The notes: generated by a model from the sequence alone, not told the origin. A stretch of DNA of 15,815 nt from Anaerolineales bacterium (GCA_020853835.1 JADYYC010000177.1:1-15815); one strand, 5' to 3'. Counted from the first letter of the stretch, positions 7,293 to 14,593 are shown. A program made the numbers and translations.

Positions 7293-7952
7293 TTACGAAA
7301 GTGGAACCGGTAGATTTAAGTGAAAAAGGACATTGAAAATGCCGGATTTGGCCACATCTGCGGTGATGATATTGAGATCCAAATCGACATCCATACCCAG
7401 CTTTTCCCAGGCCTTTTTCGCCGCGTTAAACCTGCCTAGAATCGGCTTGCGCGGGTTGACATACGGTTCTGGTGGGATGTTTTCAGACGAATAAAGGAGC
7501 GTTAATTTTGCAGGAGGGTCAAACACCACCCCTTCGGGTTCAATTGAGTAAGCCCAGCCAACCTGATAAAAATCGGTCTTACTGGCTTTGATGCTGATTG
7601 GACGAATTTCCAGGGCGTATACAGGTTTGTGATTACTGTCCAGTATCGACGCCCCTTTTGAGAAGTTCAACTTCGCATTCCCATCACTTGAGACCACTTC
7701 TATATCTTCTTTTAACCTCCCGTTTTCATCCATCCTCTGGGCAAGATCCACCATCATTGGAGCTGGAGGGGTTGGTGTTGGCGTTTTTGTTATCGCGGGA
7801 TCCATTGACGGGGATTCAGAATTGGATTCCAGATCCATCGGGTTTGGGACCGCCGTATTTGTACAGCCTGATAACAGGGTGATGAAGAATAAAAACATAA
7901 ATCCAGTGATCAAAACGAACCGGGCGCGTGGCTTTATGTCAATTCTTTTCAA
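7293..7952 (-). CDS. Surface lipoprotein with Thr/Pro linker and ZU5-like domain
   Basis: This 219-residue protein starts with a Lys/Arg-rich n-region and a hydrophobic core (12-27) ending in a lipobox, LSGC, with C30 as the lipidated residue. A low-complexity linker with TKTPTPTPPAP (55-65) follows, then a globular domain of about 120 residues rich in beta strands. Phrases such as EGVVFDPPAKLTLLYS, LGRFNAAKKAWEKL and a closing AKSGIFNVLF resemble ZU5-like domains common in Chloroflexota surface proteins. No Cys beyond C30 and no heme motif are present, so it is not an electron carrier. A structural or docking role at the outer face is possible; the function is unknown. The start codon is a TTG, supported by AGGA about nine bases upstream; the next ATG would remove most of the signal peptide. 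It sits between the anchor subunit and chaperone genes. Confidence 0.8.
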   Translation of the reverse strand: MKRIDIKPRARFVLITGFMFLFFITLLSGCTNTAVPNPMDLESNSESPSMDPAITKTPTPTPPAPMMVDLAQRMDENGRLKEDIEVVSSDGNAKLNFSKGASILDSNHKPVYALEIRPISIKASKTDFYQVGWAYSIEPEGVVFDPPAKLTLLYSSENIPPEPYVNPRKPILGRFNAAKKAWEKLGMDVDLDLNIITADVAKSGIFNVLFHLNLPVPLS

Positions 7953-7979
7953 TTTGTTTTTCCTGCTTTTTTGTATTCA

Positions 7980-8007
7980 GGAGAAGAGGGAGAATTCCCT
8001 CTTCTCC
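7980..8007. repeat. Perfect 12-bp inverted repeat (stem-loop) between anchor and lipoprotein genes
   Basis: Arms at 7980-7991 and 7996-8007 are exact reverse complements, and the loop is GAAT. It lies after the anchor-subunit stop (8033) and before the lipoprotein start. Neither strand has a T run after the stem, so it does not look like a simple intrinsic terminator. It may mark RNA processing or protect the 3' end of the upstream mRNA. Confidence 0.85.
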
Positions 8008-8032
8008 ATAACTTGATGTTACCAGCGTTTTG

Positions 8033-8884
8033 TTAGAATTTTTCCACAGTTGTTCCAAGTAAATACATCAAGGTGCGGAAAGCGACCCCACCGACCAGTG
8101 TGGCAAGTATGCCCACGGCTCCGATGGTGAGCGGGGGGAGGCTGTGACCAGCTTTTGGCTTGATCGACTGGAAAACGAGGAACAGGGGAACGACCAATCC
8201 TACCAGGACAACGCCCAGCCAGAAGAAAGCCGTCAAGTCACCGCCCATCACACGCCCGATTGAACGCGTAGGGTCGGGATATGGATTTGCCGACAGAAAC
8301 ACGAGGTAACCCACAAGAAGCAGTGACTGAAGAATCAGGAGGGCGGACAGCGCTTTCATCGCAAAATCGCTAACAGCTTTTTCTTCCAATTTCTTGAAGC
8401 GGATCCAGCTATAGAGGACAAAAATGCCCAAGCTGAGCGACGAGGTGAAGTAGATCAGTGGCAAAAGCAGGGTGTTCCATGCCGGCCGTGCCGGAAACAC
8501 GTAAAGCAAGCCAGAGAAGAAAACCAACAATATACCAAAGACCAGGCCCAAACCTGCCATCACCTTCTTTGATAGTGTGGACGCTTCGATCTTTATCATT
8601 ACGATATACAGTAAGATAAACAGACCTGTTACGACGGCCAGATACATTTCCTGGGTGATCGGAGATTGGAAATTACCGAGAATGTTGGCGCCTCTCTCAG
8701 GATGCTGGAGATGTAGAAAACTGGCAAAGCCGCCAAGAGCGAGCAGCACCAAAGAGATGATCGAACCGGACATGTGATATTGCTTGCCTTTTCCCATAAG
8801 CTCCGATATCGCAACCAAAGCGAACACACCTACGCCAGCTCCAACCAGGAGGGTATAGAAAACCAAATGCCATTGAATTTCCAT
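8033..8884 (-). CDS. DmsC-type membrane anchor subunit of the molybdoenzyme
   Basis: From the ATG at 8884 this is a 283-residue protein with about eight membrane helices and almost no soluble domains, close to the length of E. coli DmsC. The frame opens five codons earlier at 8899, but the inner start has GGAAGGG six to seven bases upstream and leaves a clean two-base gap to the ferredoxin gene. HLQHPERG (58-65) after the second helix matches the HLGxPxR segment of DmsC, and the last helix ends with an Arg-x-x-x-Tyr pattern as in that family. The subunit should oxidise or reduce menaquinol and hand electrons to the B subunit. An NrfD-type anchor is the main alternative, but those are usually longer (about 310-400 residues). 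Confidence 0.85.
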   Translation of the reverse strand: MEIQWHLVFYTLLVGAGVGVFALVAISELMGKGKQYHMSGSIISLVLLALGGFASFLHLQHPERGANILGNFQSPITQEMYLAVVTGLFILLYIVMIKIEASTLSKKVMAGLGLVFGILLVFFSGLLYVFPARPAWNTLLLPLIYFTSSLSLGIFVLYSWIRFKKLEEKAVSDFAMKALSALLILQSLLLVGYLVFLSANPYPDPTRSIGRVMGGDLTAFFWLGVVLVGLVVPLFLVFQSIKPKAGHSLPPLTIGAVGILATLVGGVAFRTLMYLLGTTVEKF

Positions 8885-8886
8885 AG

Positions 8887-9453
8887 TTATCCCTTCCAAT
8901 CTGCTTTCTGCAAAATGTAACGAACCTTGGGGTGGTTACCAGTATCCGTTAAGGTGTAGACTTTGTCACCAGCCGCTTGGATCTTCTTGGAGATTTCACT
9001 GTTTGGATCATCCAGGTCGCCAAAGATGCGAGAGCGCTGCTGGCAGGATTTGACGCAGATAGGTTCTTCACCGGCATCGATCCGGTGGGCACACAGCGTG
9101 CATTTTGTGACTACCCCGCTGCGTTTATCCAGATGGCGCACCCCGTATGGGCAGGCCATTACACAAAACTGGCAGCCGATGCATTTGTTGTGGTCGATCA
9201 GGACAATCCCATCTTCTCGTTGAAACGATGCGCCAGTCGGGCAGACATCCACACAAGATGGTTCCTCGCAGTGCTGGCAAAGCTTCGGCATAAAGTACAT
9301 TTGGAGATCTGGGAACTTCCCATAAGGACCCATGTGGACTACTTTTGTCCAGAACTCGCCCAACTCGACGTCATTTTCCATTTTACATACTACAGTACAG
9401 GACTGACATCCGACACAGCGATCCAAATCGATGAGTATTGCGGGCTTCTTCAT
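8887..9453 (-). CDS. Four-cluster ferredoxin (DmsB/PhsB-like) electron-transfer subunit
   Basis: This protein has 188 residues from the ATG at 9453. A GTG one codon upstream (9456) is possible, but AGGAGG lies six bases before the ATG, and the ATG overlaps the A-subunit stop as TGATG, which implies coupled translation. Sixteen Cys form four complete cluster motifs: C13/C16/C19/C23, C59/C62/C67/C71, C91/C94/C97/C101 and C118/C121/C133/C137. This is the standard pattern of the B subunits of DMSO, polysulfide, thiosulfate and tetrathionate reductases. It wires the quinol site in the membrane anchor to the cluster in the catalytic subunit. It has no signal peptide and would be carried out with A by the Tat system, as in other members of this family. 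Confidence 0.95.
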   Translation of the reverse strand: MKKPAILIDLDRCVGCQSCTVVCKMENDVELGEFWTKVVHMGPYGKFPDLQMYFMPKLCQHCEEPSCVDVCPTGASFQREDGIVLIDHNKCIGCQFCVMACPYGVRHLDKRSGVVTKCTLCAHRIDAGEEPICVKSCQQRSRIFGDLDDPNSEISKKIQAAGDKVYTLTDTGNHPKVRYILQKADWKG

Positions 9454-12110
9454 CACTTACCTCCTGAATTCTCAGGCAGCCATGCCTTGAATTGTTTCGG
9501 TTCTTGCCAGACGCCCTGAGGAGCTCCTTCTTCGGCCTTGTATACTTTACACAGCAGGCCTTTCAGCTGCGTGCTGCCGATCATCGGGTCTCTTGCGACA
9601 TCGCTGGTCAAGATATTGGCGTTTGACACGTTCCATCCAAGCAAACTGGGGTCGGCTTCAGGTAATTCCGGGAACCACCAGCTATCCTGCGGTGTGTTTA
9701 CAATGCCGGGGGGTATTGCCTCTGTAACTTCAGCCTTCAAGCGAATGCGCCCGCGCTGGTTTTCCACCCAAACCCAATCGTCATTCTGGATGCCCAGGTT
9801 GTAATCTTCGACCGTCTTGGGGTTGATCATCACCTTCGCTACGGGATATAGTTCGCGCATCCAGGGAACGCTGCGTAACTGCGAGTGAAAGTAATGTGGC
9901 AGGCGTGAACCAGTGGTCAAAACAAGGGGGTATTGCTTGGCCAGTTCCGGTGTGCTGTAGGGACTTTCGGCCGGTTCAACATACTTTCCAACCAGCGGCT
10001 CATAGTTCGGGACATTCCCAACATCGAGGGAGTTGTTCAACCAAACACGTTCCGAGTAAATTTCAACCTTTCCAGTAGGAGTGTTTAGCCCTGGCTTCTG
10101 ATCGGGTCTCAATATTCCTTTTTCATATTTGCGATAGACATTGTCTACGGTGATGAAACCCTTGGCAAACAACTCTTCCTTGTTCTCGAGGCCGGAGATG
10201 TGGTCCATGTAAATTTCTTCATTGTTTTTCCAGGGCCAATATTCGCCAAATCCCATCCGGTGCATGACTTCGCCGAAGATCTCATTATCGGGCTTTGATT
10301 CCCACAGCGGTTTAATCGATGGCTGCCACAACAGGTAGATTGTACGGCCATGGGTCTGCAGGTGGGTGTAACTCGAGAAATCGTAACGCTCGGTCCAGGT
10401 GCTCGCCGGAAGCACGATATCGGCCATTTCGGCGCTGGGTGTCATGACAACATCCTGCGCCCAGTAGAAATCCAGGTTTTTTAGTGATTGGTATTTATTA
10501 TTTGAGTCGGGATAGAGCACCAATGGGTTGGTAATCCAGGTCATCAAGGCTCGCACCGGATAGGGTTTCCCGGTCCTCATCGCATCATAGACCGCCTCGG
10601 CGCCACCCATGTGACCGCTGACCGGATGCTCCATCAGGCCGATTTTCTTCATGTACTGTTCGAACTCGAGCAAGTTCGGCCTGTCGATACCATAACCCAG
10701 GTGCATGTAGTATATCGAGCCGCCCTTCTCGTCAAAGTTGCCGGTAATAGCGCGCAAGATGCTGATACCTCGGTTAACTGCCGTGGAATTTGTGCTCTGA
10801 TCCATGGCAACGCCGGTATGTAAGGCAGCTGGTTTGGTGGTGGCGTATATCCGGGCGCTTTCGAGGATTTTGTCCGCCGGCAGCCAGGTTACCTCAGCCG
10901 CTTTTTCGGGCGTCCATTCCTTCACACTGTCCCAAAGCATCTGCATGGCAGTCTTGCATTCGATTTCAGTTCCGTCGACCAGTGTAACCGTATGGGAGCC
11001 AATGAGCTCAGGTTGGATACCCTGGCTTTCCCATTCCAGCACGCTGGGCGGTTGGAAGCAGAATGGAGCAAAAGGTTCGCCAAGAGGCGTGACGTCCCAG
11101 TACTTCAGGCTGTTGGAATTCTCATCCCAAACCATGAAGCGATGTTCGGAACCCCCCTCCACGAGGTCGCTCTCACGCAACAGGAACCTGGTGTCAGGCC
11201 TTACCAGGAATGGGCCGTTTGACCAGGTGCGCAGGAAATTATCATCGTAAAGCTTTTCGCTGATGATCACATTGATCCACGCGTAAACTAACGCGCCATC
11301 TGTGCCTGGACGAATCGGCAACCAGAGGTCTGCTTTACTGCCCATGGGAATAAAGTTGGGGTCGATGACAATCAACTTCGCGCCACGTTCAGCTGCATCT
11401 AACAAGCCGTACTTGTCCGACCCAGAATGATCGCCGCCCCAAAGAGAATTCACCCCCCAGAGGACAACGCAGTTCGCAAAATCTACATCGGGGTTGGTGA
11501 AATCATTGGTGATAAACGGCGGTGGCGTGCCAAAGGTTGTGAAATCTCCGGAAAGGCGTGGCCACCAACAAACGTGGTGCGGACCCAGGGTATTTGGAGT
11601 GCCGTAAAGATCGAACAGGCGGAGATGGATGAGATAGTGCGAATAAACGCCGGTTCCGCGGTACATGGCCAATGCTTCAGGGCCATATTTGTCCTTGATT
11701 TCTTGAAGTTTTGTGATGATGAAGTCATAGGCTTCGTCCCAGCTAATACGTTGCCATTTGCCTTCCCCACGTTTGCCCACCCTTTTCAAGGGGTATTTCA
11801 GGCGGTTAGGGTTATATACAAACTGAGCAAGCGATGCACCCTTCGGACAGCACAACTTACCCTGCGTGTGTGGAGCATCTTTGTTTCCTTCCACCTTGAT
11901 GATCTTCCCATCCTTCACATGGATGTCAAGGCCACAAAAGGCATAGCAGAACGCGCAGTGTGTTTTTACAATCTCCGTATCAGATGCCTGCTTGGGAGAT
12001 TGAACCCGTGCCAATCCTTCCAGCTTAAATTGACTGGACATGCACAAAGCTGAAAGGCCCACGCCACCGATCTTCAGAAAAGAGCGCCTTGAGACTGTAT
12101 GATTATCCAT
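9453..12110 (-). CDS. Tat-exported molybdopterin oxidoreductase catalytic subunit, substrate unknown
   Basis: From the ATG at 12110 (GGAGGG five bases upstream) the protein has 885 residues; the frame extends 16 codons further but without support. A Tat signal, SRRSFLKIG (7-15), leads a hydrophobic stretch. The [4Fe-4S] motif C52-x2-C55-x3-C59-x28-C88 precedes PKG and shows a cluster-bearing DMSO-reductase-family enzyme. After GTPNTLG (170-176) comes HHVCWW, where C181 stands at the usual molybdenum-ligand position, as in polysulfide, thiosulfate and arsenate reductases; DMSO reductases use Ser. Later segments such as IDPNFIPMGSKADLWLPIRPGTDGAL (a conserved pterin-binding region around 249-273) and the C-terminal cofactor domain (about 750-880) are intact. 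Length exceeds typical PsrA (about 750). Candidate substrates are sulfur or arsenic oxyanions, but acetylene hydratase-like or other roles are not excluded. It should be matured by the TorD-like protein. Confidence 0.93.
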   Translation of the reverse strand: MDNHTVSRRSFLKIGGVGLSALCMSSQFKLEGLARVQSPKQASDTEIVKTHCAFCYAFCGLDIHVKDGKIIKVEGNKDAPHTQGKLCCPKGASLAQFVYNPNRLKYPLKRVGKRGEGKWQRISWDEAYDFIITKLQEIKDKYGPEALAMYRGTGVYSHYLIHLRLFDLYGTPNTLGPHHVCWWPRLSGDFTTFGTPPPFITNDFTNPDVDFANCVVLWGVNSLWGGDHSGSDKYGLLDAAERGAKLIVIDPNFIPMGSKADLWLPIRPGTDGALVYAWINVIISEKLYDDNFLRTWSNGPFLVRPDTRFLLRESDLVEGGSEHRFMVWDENSNSLKYWDVTPLGEPFAPFCFQPPSVLEWESQGIQPELIGSHTVTLVDGTEIECKTAMQMLWDSVKEWTPEKAAEVTWLPADKILESARIYATTKPAALHTGVAMDQSTNSTAVNRGISILRAITGNFDEKGGSIYYMHLGYGIDRPNLLEFEQYMKKIGLMEHPVSGHMGGAEAVYDAMRTGKPYPVRALMTWITNPLVLYPDSNNKYQSLKNLDFYWAQDVVMTPSAEMADIVLPASTWTERYDFSSYTHLQTHGRTIYLLWQPSIKPLWESKPDNEIFGEVMHRMGFGEYWPWKNNEEIYMDHISGLENKEELFAKGFITVDNVYRKYEKGILRPDQKPGLNTPTGKVEIYSERVWLNNSLDVGNVPNYEPLVGKYVEPAESPYSTPELAKQYPLVLTTGSRLPHYFHSQLRSVPWMRELYPVAKVMINPKTVEDYNLGIQNDDWVWVENQRGRIRLKAEVTEAIPPGIVNTPQDSWWFPELPEADPSLLGWNVSNANILTSDVARDPMIGSTQLKGLLCKVYKAEEGAPQGVWQEPKQFKAWLPENSGGK

Positions 12111-12164
12111 AATCCCTCCAATATCGATTACAGATTCGATTGAACTCTTGAACCTCAAAATAGA

Positions 12165-12752
12165 TTAGTTGTAGAATGAGCTCGCTGATTGACCCGCTTG
12201 AGTGGTCTGCCAATGGCTATCAACCCATTCTATTGCGCCAATGCTTTCCAAATTAACGATGAAGTATTGTGGATAAATCACTCCTTTCAACTCCTTTAAG
12301 AGCCCGTTCAAATTCGTCTCGATTTCTTGTCGTTTTCTAGGGGCGCGACAGAAATTTATAACCTGCATATATATCTTGATGTAGTCGGGTTCTTGAACAA
12401 AGAGATCCAGTATCCTGTTTTCTGGCGCCTCCCTTGTCTTTACTTTTTGACCATCGTCGGTGATCTTCCATGTATTACTGTGTGGATCTTCCGACATCCG
12501 TGCAATCGCGCCAACTTCTGCTAACCCCCTTATGAGTTGATATGGCTCAACCACTGCGTTTTTCATCTCAGGAAAGGCTTTTAATTGGGATAACAAATCC
12601 AGGTCAGAGATCGCCTCCCCACAAAGCTGCAAAATTTTATAGTATACAACCCGATAGGAGGTGTCCGAGGTAATAAGGTCGAGGATTTCTTTTTCGCTCA
12701 TTTGTGCCCTGTATTGAGAAATATGTAAAATTTGTTTTTTTGGTAAAGCCAT
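12165..12752 (-). CDS. Protein of two tandem winged-helix-like repeats, first gene of the molybdoenzyme operon
   Basis: I do not recognise a named family for this 195-residue soluble protein. It contains two related halves: residues 23-104, beginning ILDLITSD and containing YYKILQLC, and 114-190, beginning ILDLFVQE and containing IYMQVINFC. Each half has a helix with a single Cys at the same position (C44, C135), a second helix pair, a GAI turn (81-83 and 172-174), and a strand-turn ending in a Trp/Thr-rich wing (TWKITDDGQ; WQTTQAGQ). This is the look of a winged helix-turn-helix, duplicated. A DNA-binding or protein-binding role in controlling or assembling the operon is an inference. The ATG at 12752 lies about eight bases from the predicted transcription start and lacks a good Shine-Dalgarno; an internal ATG at 12701 (178 residues) has AGGG five to six bases upstream and may be the true start. 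Confidence 0.8.
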   Translation of the reverse strand: MALPKKQILHISQYRAQMSEKEILDLITSDTSYRVVYYKILQLCGEAISDLDLLSQLKAFPEMKNAVVEPYQLIRGLAEVGAIARMSEDPHSNTWKITDDGQKVKTREAPENRILDLFVQEPDYIKIYMQVINFCRAPRKRQEIETNLNGLLKELKGVIYPQYFIVNLESIGAIEWVDSHWQTTQAGQSASSFYN

Positions 12753-12766
12753 TTCTTTTCGTGAAT

Positions 12767-12795
12767 AATATAAACAAGGAACTTGATCGTGGCAA
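12767..12795 (-). promoter_or_regulatory. Sigma70-type promoter of the molybdoenzyme operon
   Basis: On the minus strand, TTGCCA (12790-12795) and TATATT (12767-12772) each match the consensus at five of six bases and are separated by exactly 17 bases. Transcription should start near 12760, just before the winged-helix gene. It is the best promoter seen in the window. Confidence 0.6.
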
Positions 12796-12887
12796 CGTAA
12801 GTTCGTCTAATTTATGGGGAGCGAACAGGATAGTCTTCTGCCCCCCTGAACGATGCGACCCCGATGGCAAAGGGGGAATAAACAAAT

Positions 12888-12908
12888 ACCCGAAAAATCA
12901 TTCGGGGT
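12888..12908 (-). terminator. Probable terminator of the tRNA-Arg transcript
   Basis: The minus-strand transcript can pair (A)CCC(C)GAA with TTCGGGT around a TGATTT loop, with one bulged C, and is then followed by ATTTGTTTATT. It lies about 60 bases downstream of the tRNA 3' end and upstream of the operon promoter, where a terminator is expected. Confidence 0.5.
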
Positions 12909-12969
12909 AATACTTTTGGGTAATTTCACGAAGGATGATGAATTACGATCGAGCCAATACCCCCAATTC

Positions 12970-13045
12970 TGGCGCCCCCGGCGGGATTCGAACCCACAAC
13001 CGTCTGATCCGAAGTCAGGCGCTCTGTCCATTGAGCTACGGGGGC
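12970..13045 (-). tRNA. tRNA-Arg, anticodon UCG
   Basis: The 76-base minus-strand gene folds as a full cloverleaf. The acceptor is GCCCCCG pairing with CGGGGGC, the D stem is GCTC/GAGC, and the anticodon loop is CTTCGGA with anticodon TCG and the invariant T33. The T arm is GTGGG-TTCGAAT-CCCGC. The discriminator is G and the CCA end is encoded (12970-12972). The outermost anticodon-stem pair is a C-A mismatch, leaving four good pairs. It reads CGN Arg codons, mainly CGA and CGG. It stands between the serine hydrolase gene and the molybdoenzyme operon, at the point where base composition changes. Confidence 0.95.
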
Positions 13046-13054
13046 GGCGCGTGA

Positions 13055-13060
13055 ATTATA
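13055..13060 (-). promoter_or_regulatory. Likely -10 box of the tRNA-Arg gene
   Basis: A perfect TATAAT lies nine bases upstream of the mature tRNA 5' end on the minus strand. No good -35 sits at the usual distance, and the implied leader is only a few bases long. Read-through from the serine hydrolase gene is an alternative. Confidence 0.35.
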
Positions 13061-13108
13061 CCGTATGCCAGGGGAGGCGCGGAGGATTGTTTCAGGCGAC
13101 CGTTCGGG

Positions 13109-14593
13109 TCAAGGCTGGGGGATGTTGTAGAAGTTGTAAACCGCTTGCGAAAGCTGGGCGATCAGCGCCGAAGCCGAATCCCATATCAACTGGGTGGGGT
13201 GGTAAAGGAAGACGACCAGGATGTAGTCCCCGCCCGGCGAGTAGATGATCCCCGCATCGCCGATGGTGTTGATCACCCCGTTGACCGTAACCCAGCCGTG
13301 CTTGTGCGCGATCGGGGTCGCCTCCGGCAGGCCGGCGGTCAGCAGCACCGGCAAACGGTTGCGGATGAGGTAGTTGTTCATAGCCTGGCATTCGGCCTGG
13401 GTGATCTCGCCCGGAAAGACCGCCGGGAGCGTGCCACCGCCGGTCTTGGCGCATTCATAGATGTCGTCCAGGAGCATCCCGATGTCGGAGGGGGTCGTCT
13501 GGCTGTAGGGGTCGGGGTCGGTGGAGACATCCGTGCGCGAGTTGGCCGGCGTGTTGATGATCGCCAGCAGCGGCGAGCCAAAGGTGAAGTACCCAGCCAG
13601 GAAGGTGTTTTTGAGCCCCAGCGCCTGCATGTCCTCGGTCACGTCCAGGGGGGCGCGCACCGGTTCGATCACGCGCTCCATGAGCCAGTCCGCCGCCTCA
13701 TTCCCCGAGAGCGTGATCATGTCTTCAAGCAGCTTCATCGTCTCAGGGTCATTCTGGTCATCCAGACGCCGAAAGACGGACACCATAATGGGGACCTTGA
13801 TGATGCTCGAGGCGGTGAAAGCGATATCCGGCTCAACCGATACATCTTCCTCGTTTTGATAGGCAAAGTGTATCTCTTTGCGGGAGTTCAAATCGAGCAG
13901 GTAGACCCCCGCCAGGCCGTCAAACCCGGCCACTTGCACCGTCTGTTTAAGCAGCAGTTCAAGGTTTTCGAACGATGGCCGGGTGGGTTCCAGGCGGCCG
14001 ATCGGCAACTCGGCCTCGCGGTCATCGAGCGAATAAAGCGCGGCTTCGATCTGCGGCATGGCGGCATCGATGTCGAGCGCCTCGCCCGGCTTCCCTGGGT
14101 CAAAATTTGGCGAGCCTGGGATCGGCATCGCCGGTTGTGAGGGCTGGTCGTAGCGGGCAGCGATATCCACGAGGTAGGCTCTCAGCCTGTCCTCCGAAAA
14201 AGTTGCCCGCAGCGGGATCTGGGTGGGGAACTCCGTGCGTCCCCACAGGTAATCCCAAAAATCTTCCCAGAACTGTTTCTGAGTGCGCTCGAGGTTCGCC
14301 AGCGCCAGCATGTTCTCGATATCCAGGTTGAAATCGACCACAGAGGGCTGCAACAACATAGAAGCGCCGTTATAGTGGATCAGCACCGGCGCGGAATAGA
14401 TTTCGATGAGCCGCTCGGCCGCCTGTTGGCGGTCCAATCCCCCGACCGGAACGCTGGCAACGATGAGACCCGCGGGCAGGTAAGAGCGCACCCGGCTGAA
14501 GCGCACCAACTGTGTCGCCGCCAGGATAATGGAACCCAGCAACAACCCCAGTGAAATAAAACGCAAAGCAGAAAATGCGCCGCGCGTTCTCAC
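13109..14593 (-). CDS. Membrane-anchored serine hydrolase with VanW-like N-terminal domain (beta-lactamase-like fold)
   Basis: This 494-residue protein has one N-terminal membrane segment (11-29), so it is anchored with its body outside. Residues about 40-200 resemble the peptidoglycan-binding domain found before VanW/YoaR and L,D-transpeptidase domains (IVASVPVGGLDRQQAAERL). Residues about 215-490 form a class A beta-lactamase-like domain: the S263-I-I-K266 catalytic motif in FTASSIIKVP, SGN at 296-298, and KHG at 431-433 in place of KTG. The omega-loop Glu-x-x-Leu-Asn motif of true class A beta-lactamases is not seen, so a cell-wall peptidase or a relic hydrolase is more likely than antibiotic resistance. 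The GTG start at 14593 is well supported by GGAG five bases upstream. The gene follows the C25 peptidase gene by 91 bases on the same strand. Confidence 0.88.
   Translation of the reverse strand: MRTRGAFSALRFISLGLLLGSIILAATQLVRFSRVRSYLPAGLIVASVPVGGLDRQQAAERLIEIYSAPVLIHYNGASMLLQPSVVDFNLDIENMLALANLERTQKQFWEDFWDYLWGRTEFPTQIPLRATFSEDRLRAYLVDIAARYDQPSQPAMPIPGSPNFDPGKPGEALDIDAAMPQIEAALYSLDDREAELPIGRLEPTRPSFENLELLLKQTVQVAGFDGLAGVYLLDLNSRKEIHFAYQNEEDVSVEPDIAFTASSIIKVPIMVSVFRRLDDQNDPETMKLLEDMITLSGNEAADWLMERVIEPVRAPLDVTEDMQALGLKNTFLAGYFTFGSPLLAIINTPANSRTDVSTDPDPYSQTTPSDIGMLLDDIYECAKTGGGTLPAVFPGEITQAECQAMNNYLIRNRLPVLLTAGLPEATPIAHKHGWVTVNGVINTIGDAGIIYSPGGDYILVVFLYHPTQLIWDSASALIAQLSQAVYNFYNIPQP

Noticed and set aside
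7980..8007. Intrinsic terminator after the anchor gene
   Set aside because: No T run follows the stem on either strand; kept only as a stem-loop.
11427..12053. 208-codon plus-strand open frame
   Set aside because: Lies opposite the N-terminal part of the molybdoenzyme catalytic subunit, which has intact cluster and Tat motifs.
9453..12110. Naming the enzyme DMSO, arsenate, tetrathionate or polysulfide reductase
   Set aside because: The probable Cys ligand argues against DMSO reductase, and nothing visible separates the other substrates; a phylogeny is needed.
12782..12796. FNR-type site overlapping the operon promoter
   Set aside because: Only one ATCAA half-site is intact; the other half does not match and the spacing is off.
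12905..12924. Direct repeat GGGTAAT spaced 13 bases as regulator sites
   Set aside because: The first copy is part of the tRNA terminator stem and seven-base repeats are common by chance.
12853..13248. 131-codon plus-strand frame across the tRNA
   Set aside because: Contains the standard antisense-tRNA translation (RRDSNPQPS type) and is not a gene.
13145..14140. 331-codon plus-strand open frame
   Set aside because: Antisense to the serine hydrolase in GC-rich DNA; Arg/Asp/His/Val-rich with no domain, while the minus frame has clear catalytic motifs.
13109..14593. Beta-lactamase resistance gene
   Set aside because: KHG replaces KTG and the omega-loop Glu motif is missing; the VanW-like N-terminal domain fits a cell-wall role better.
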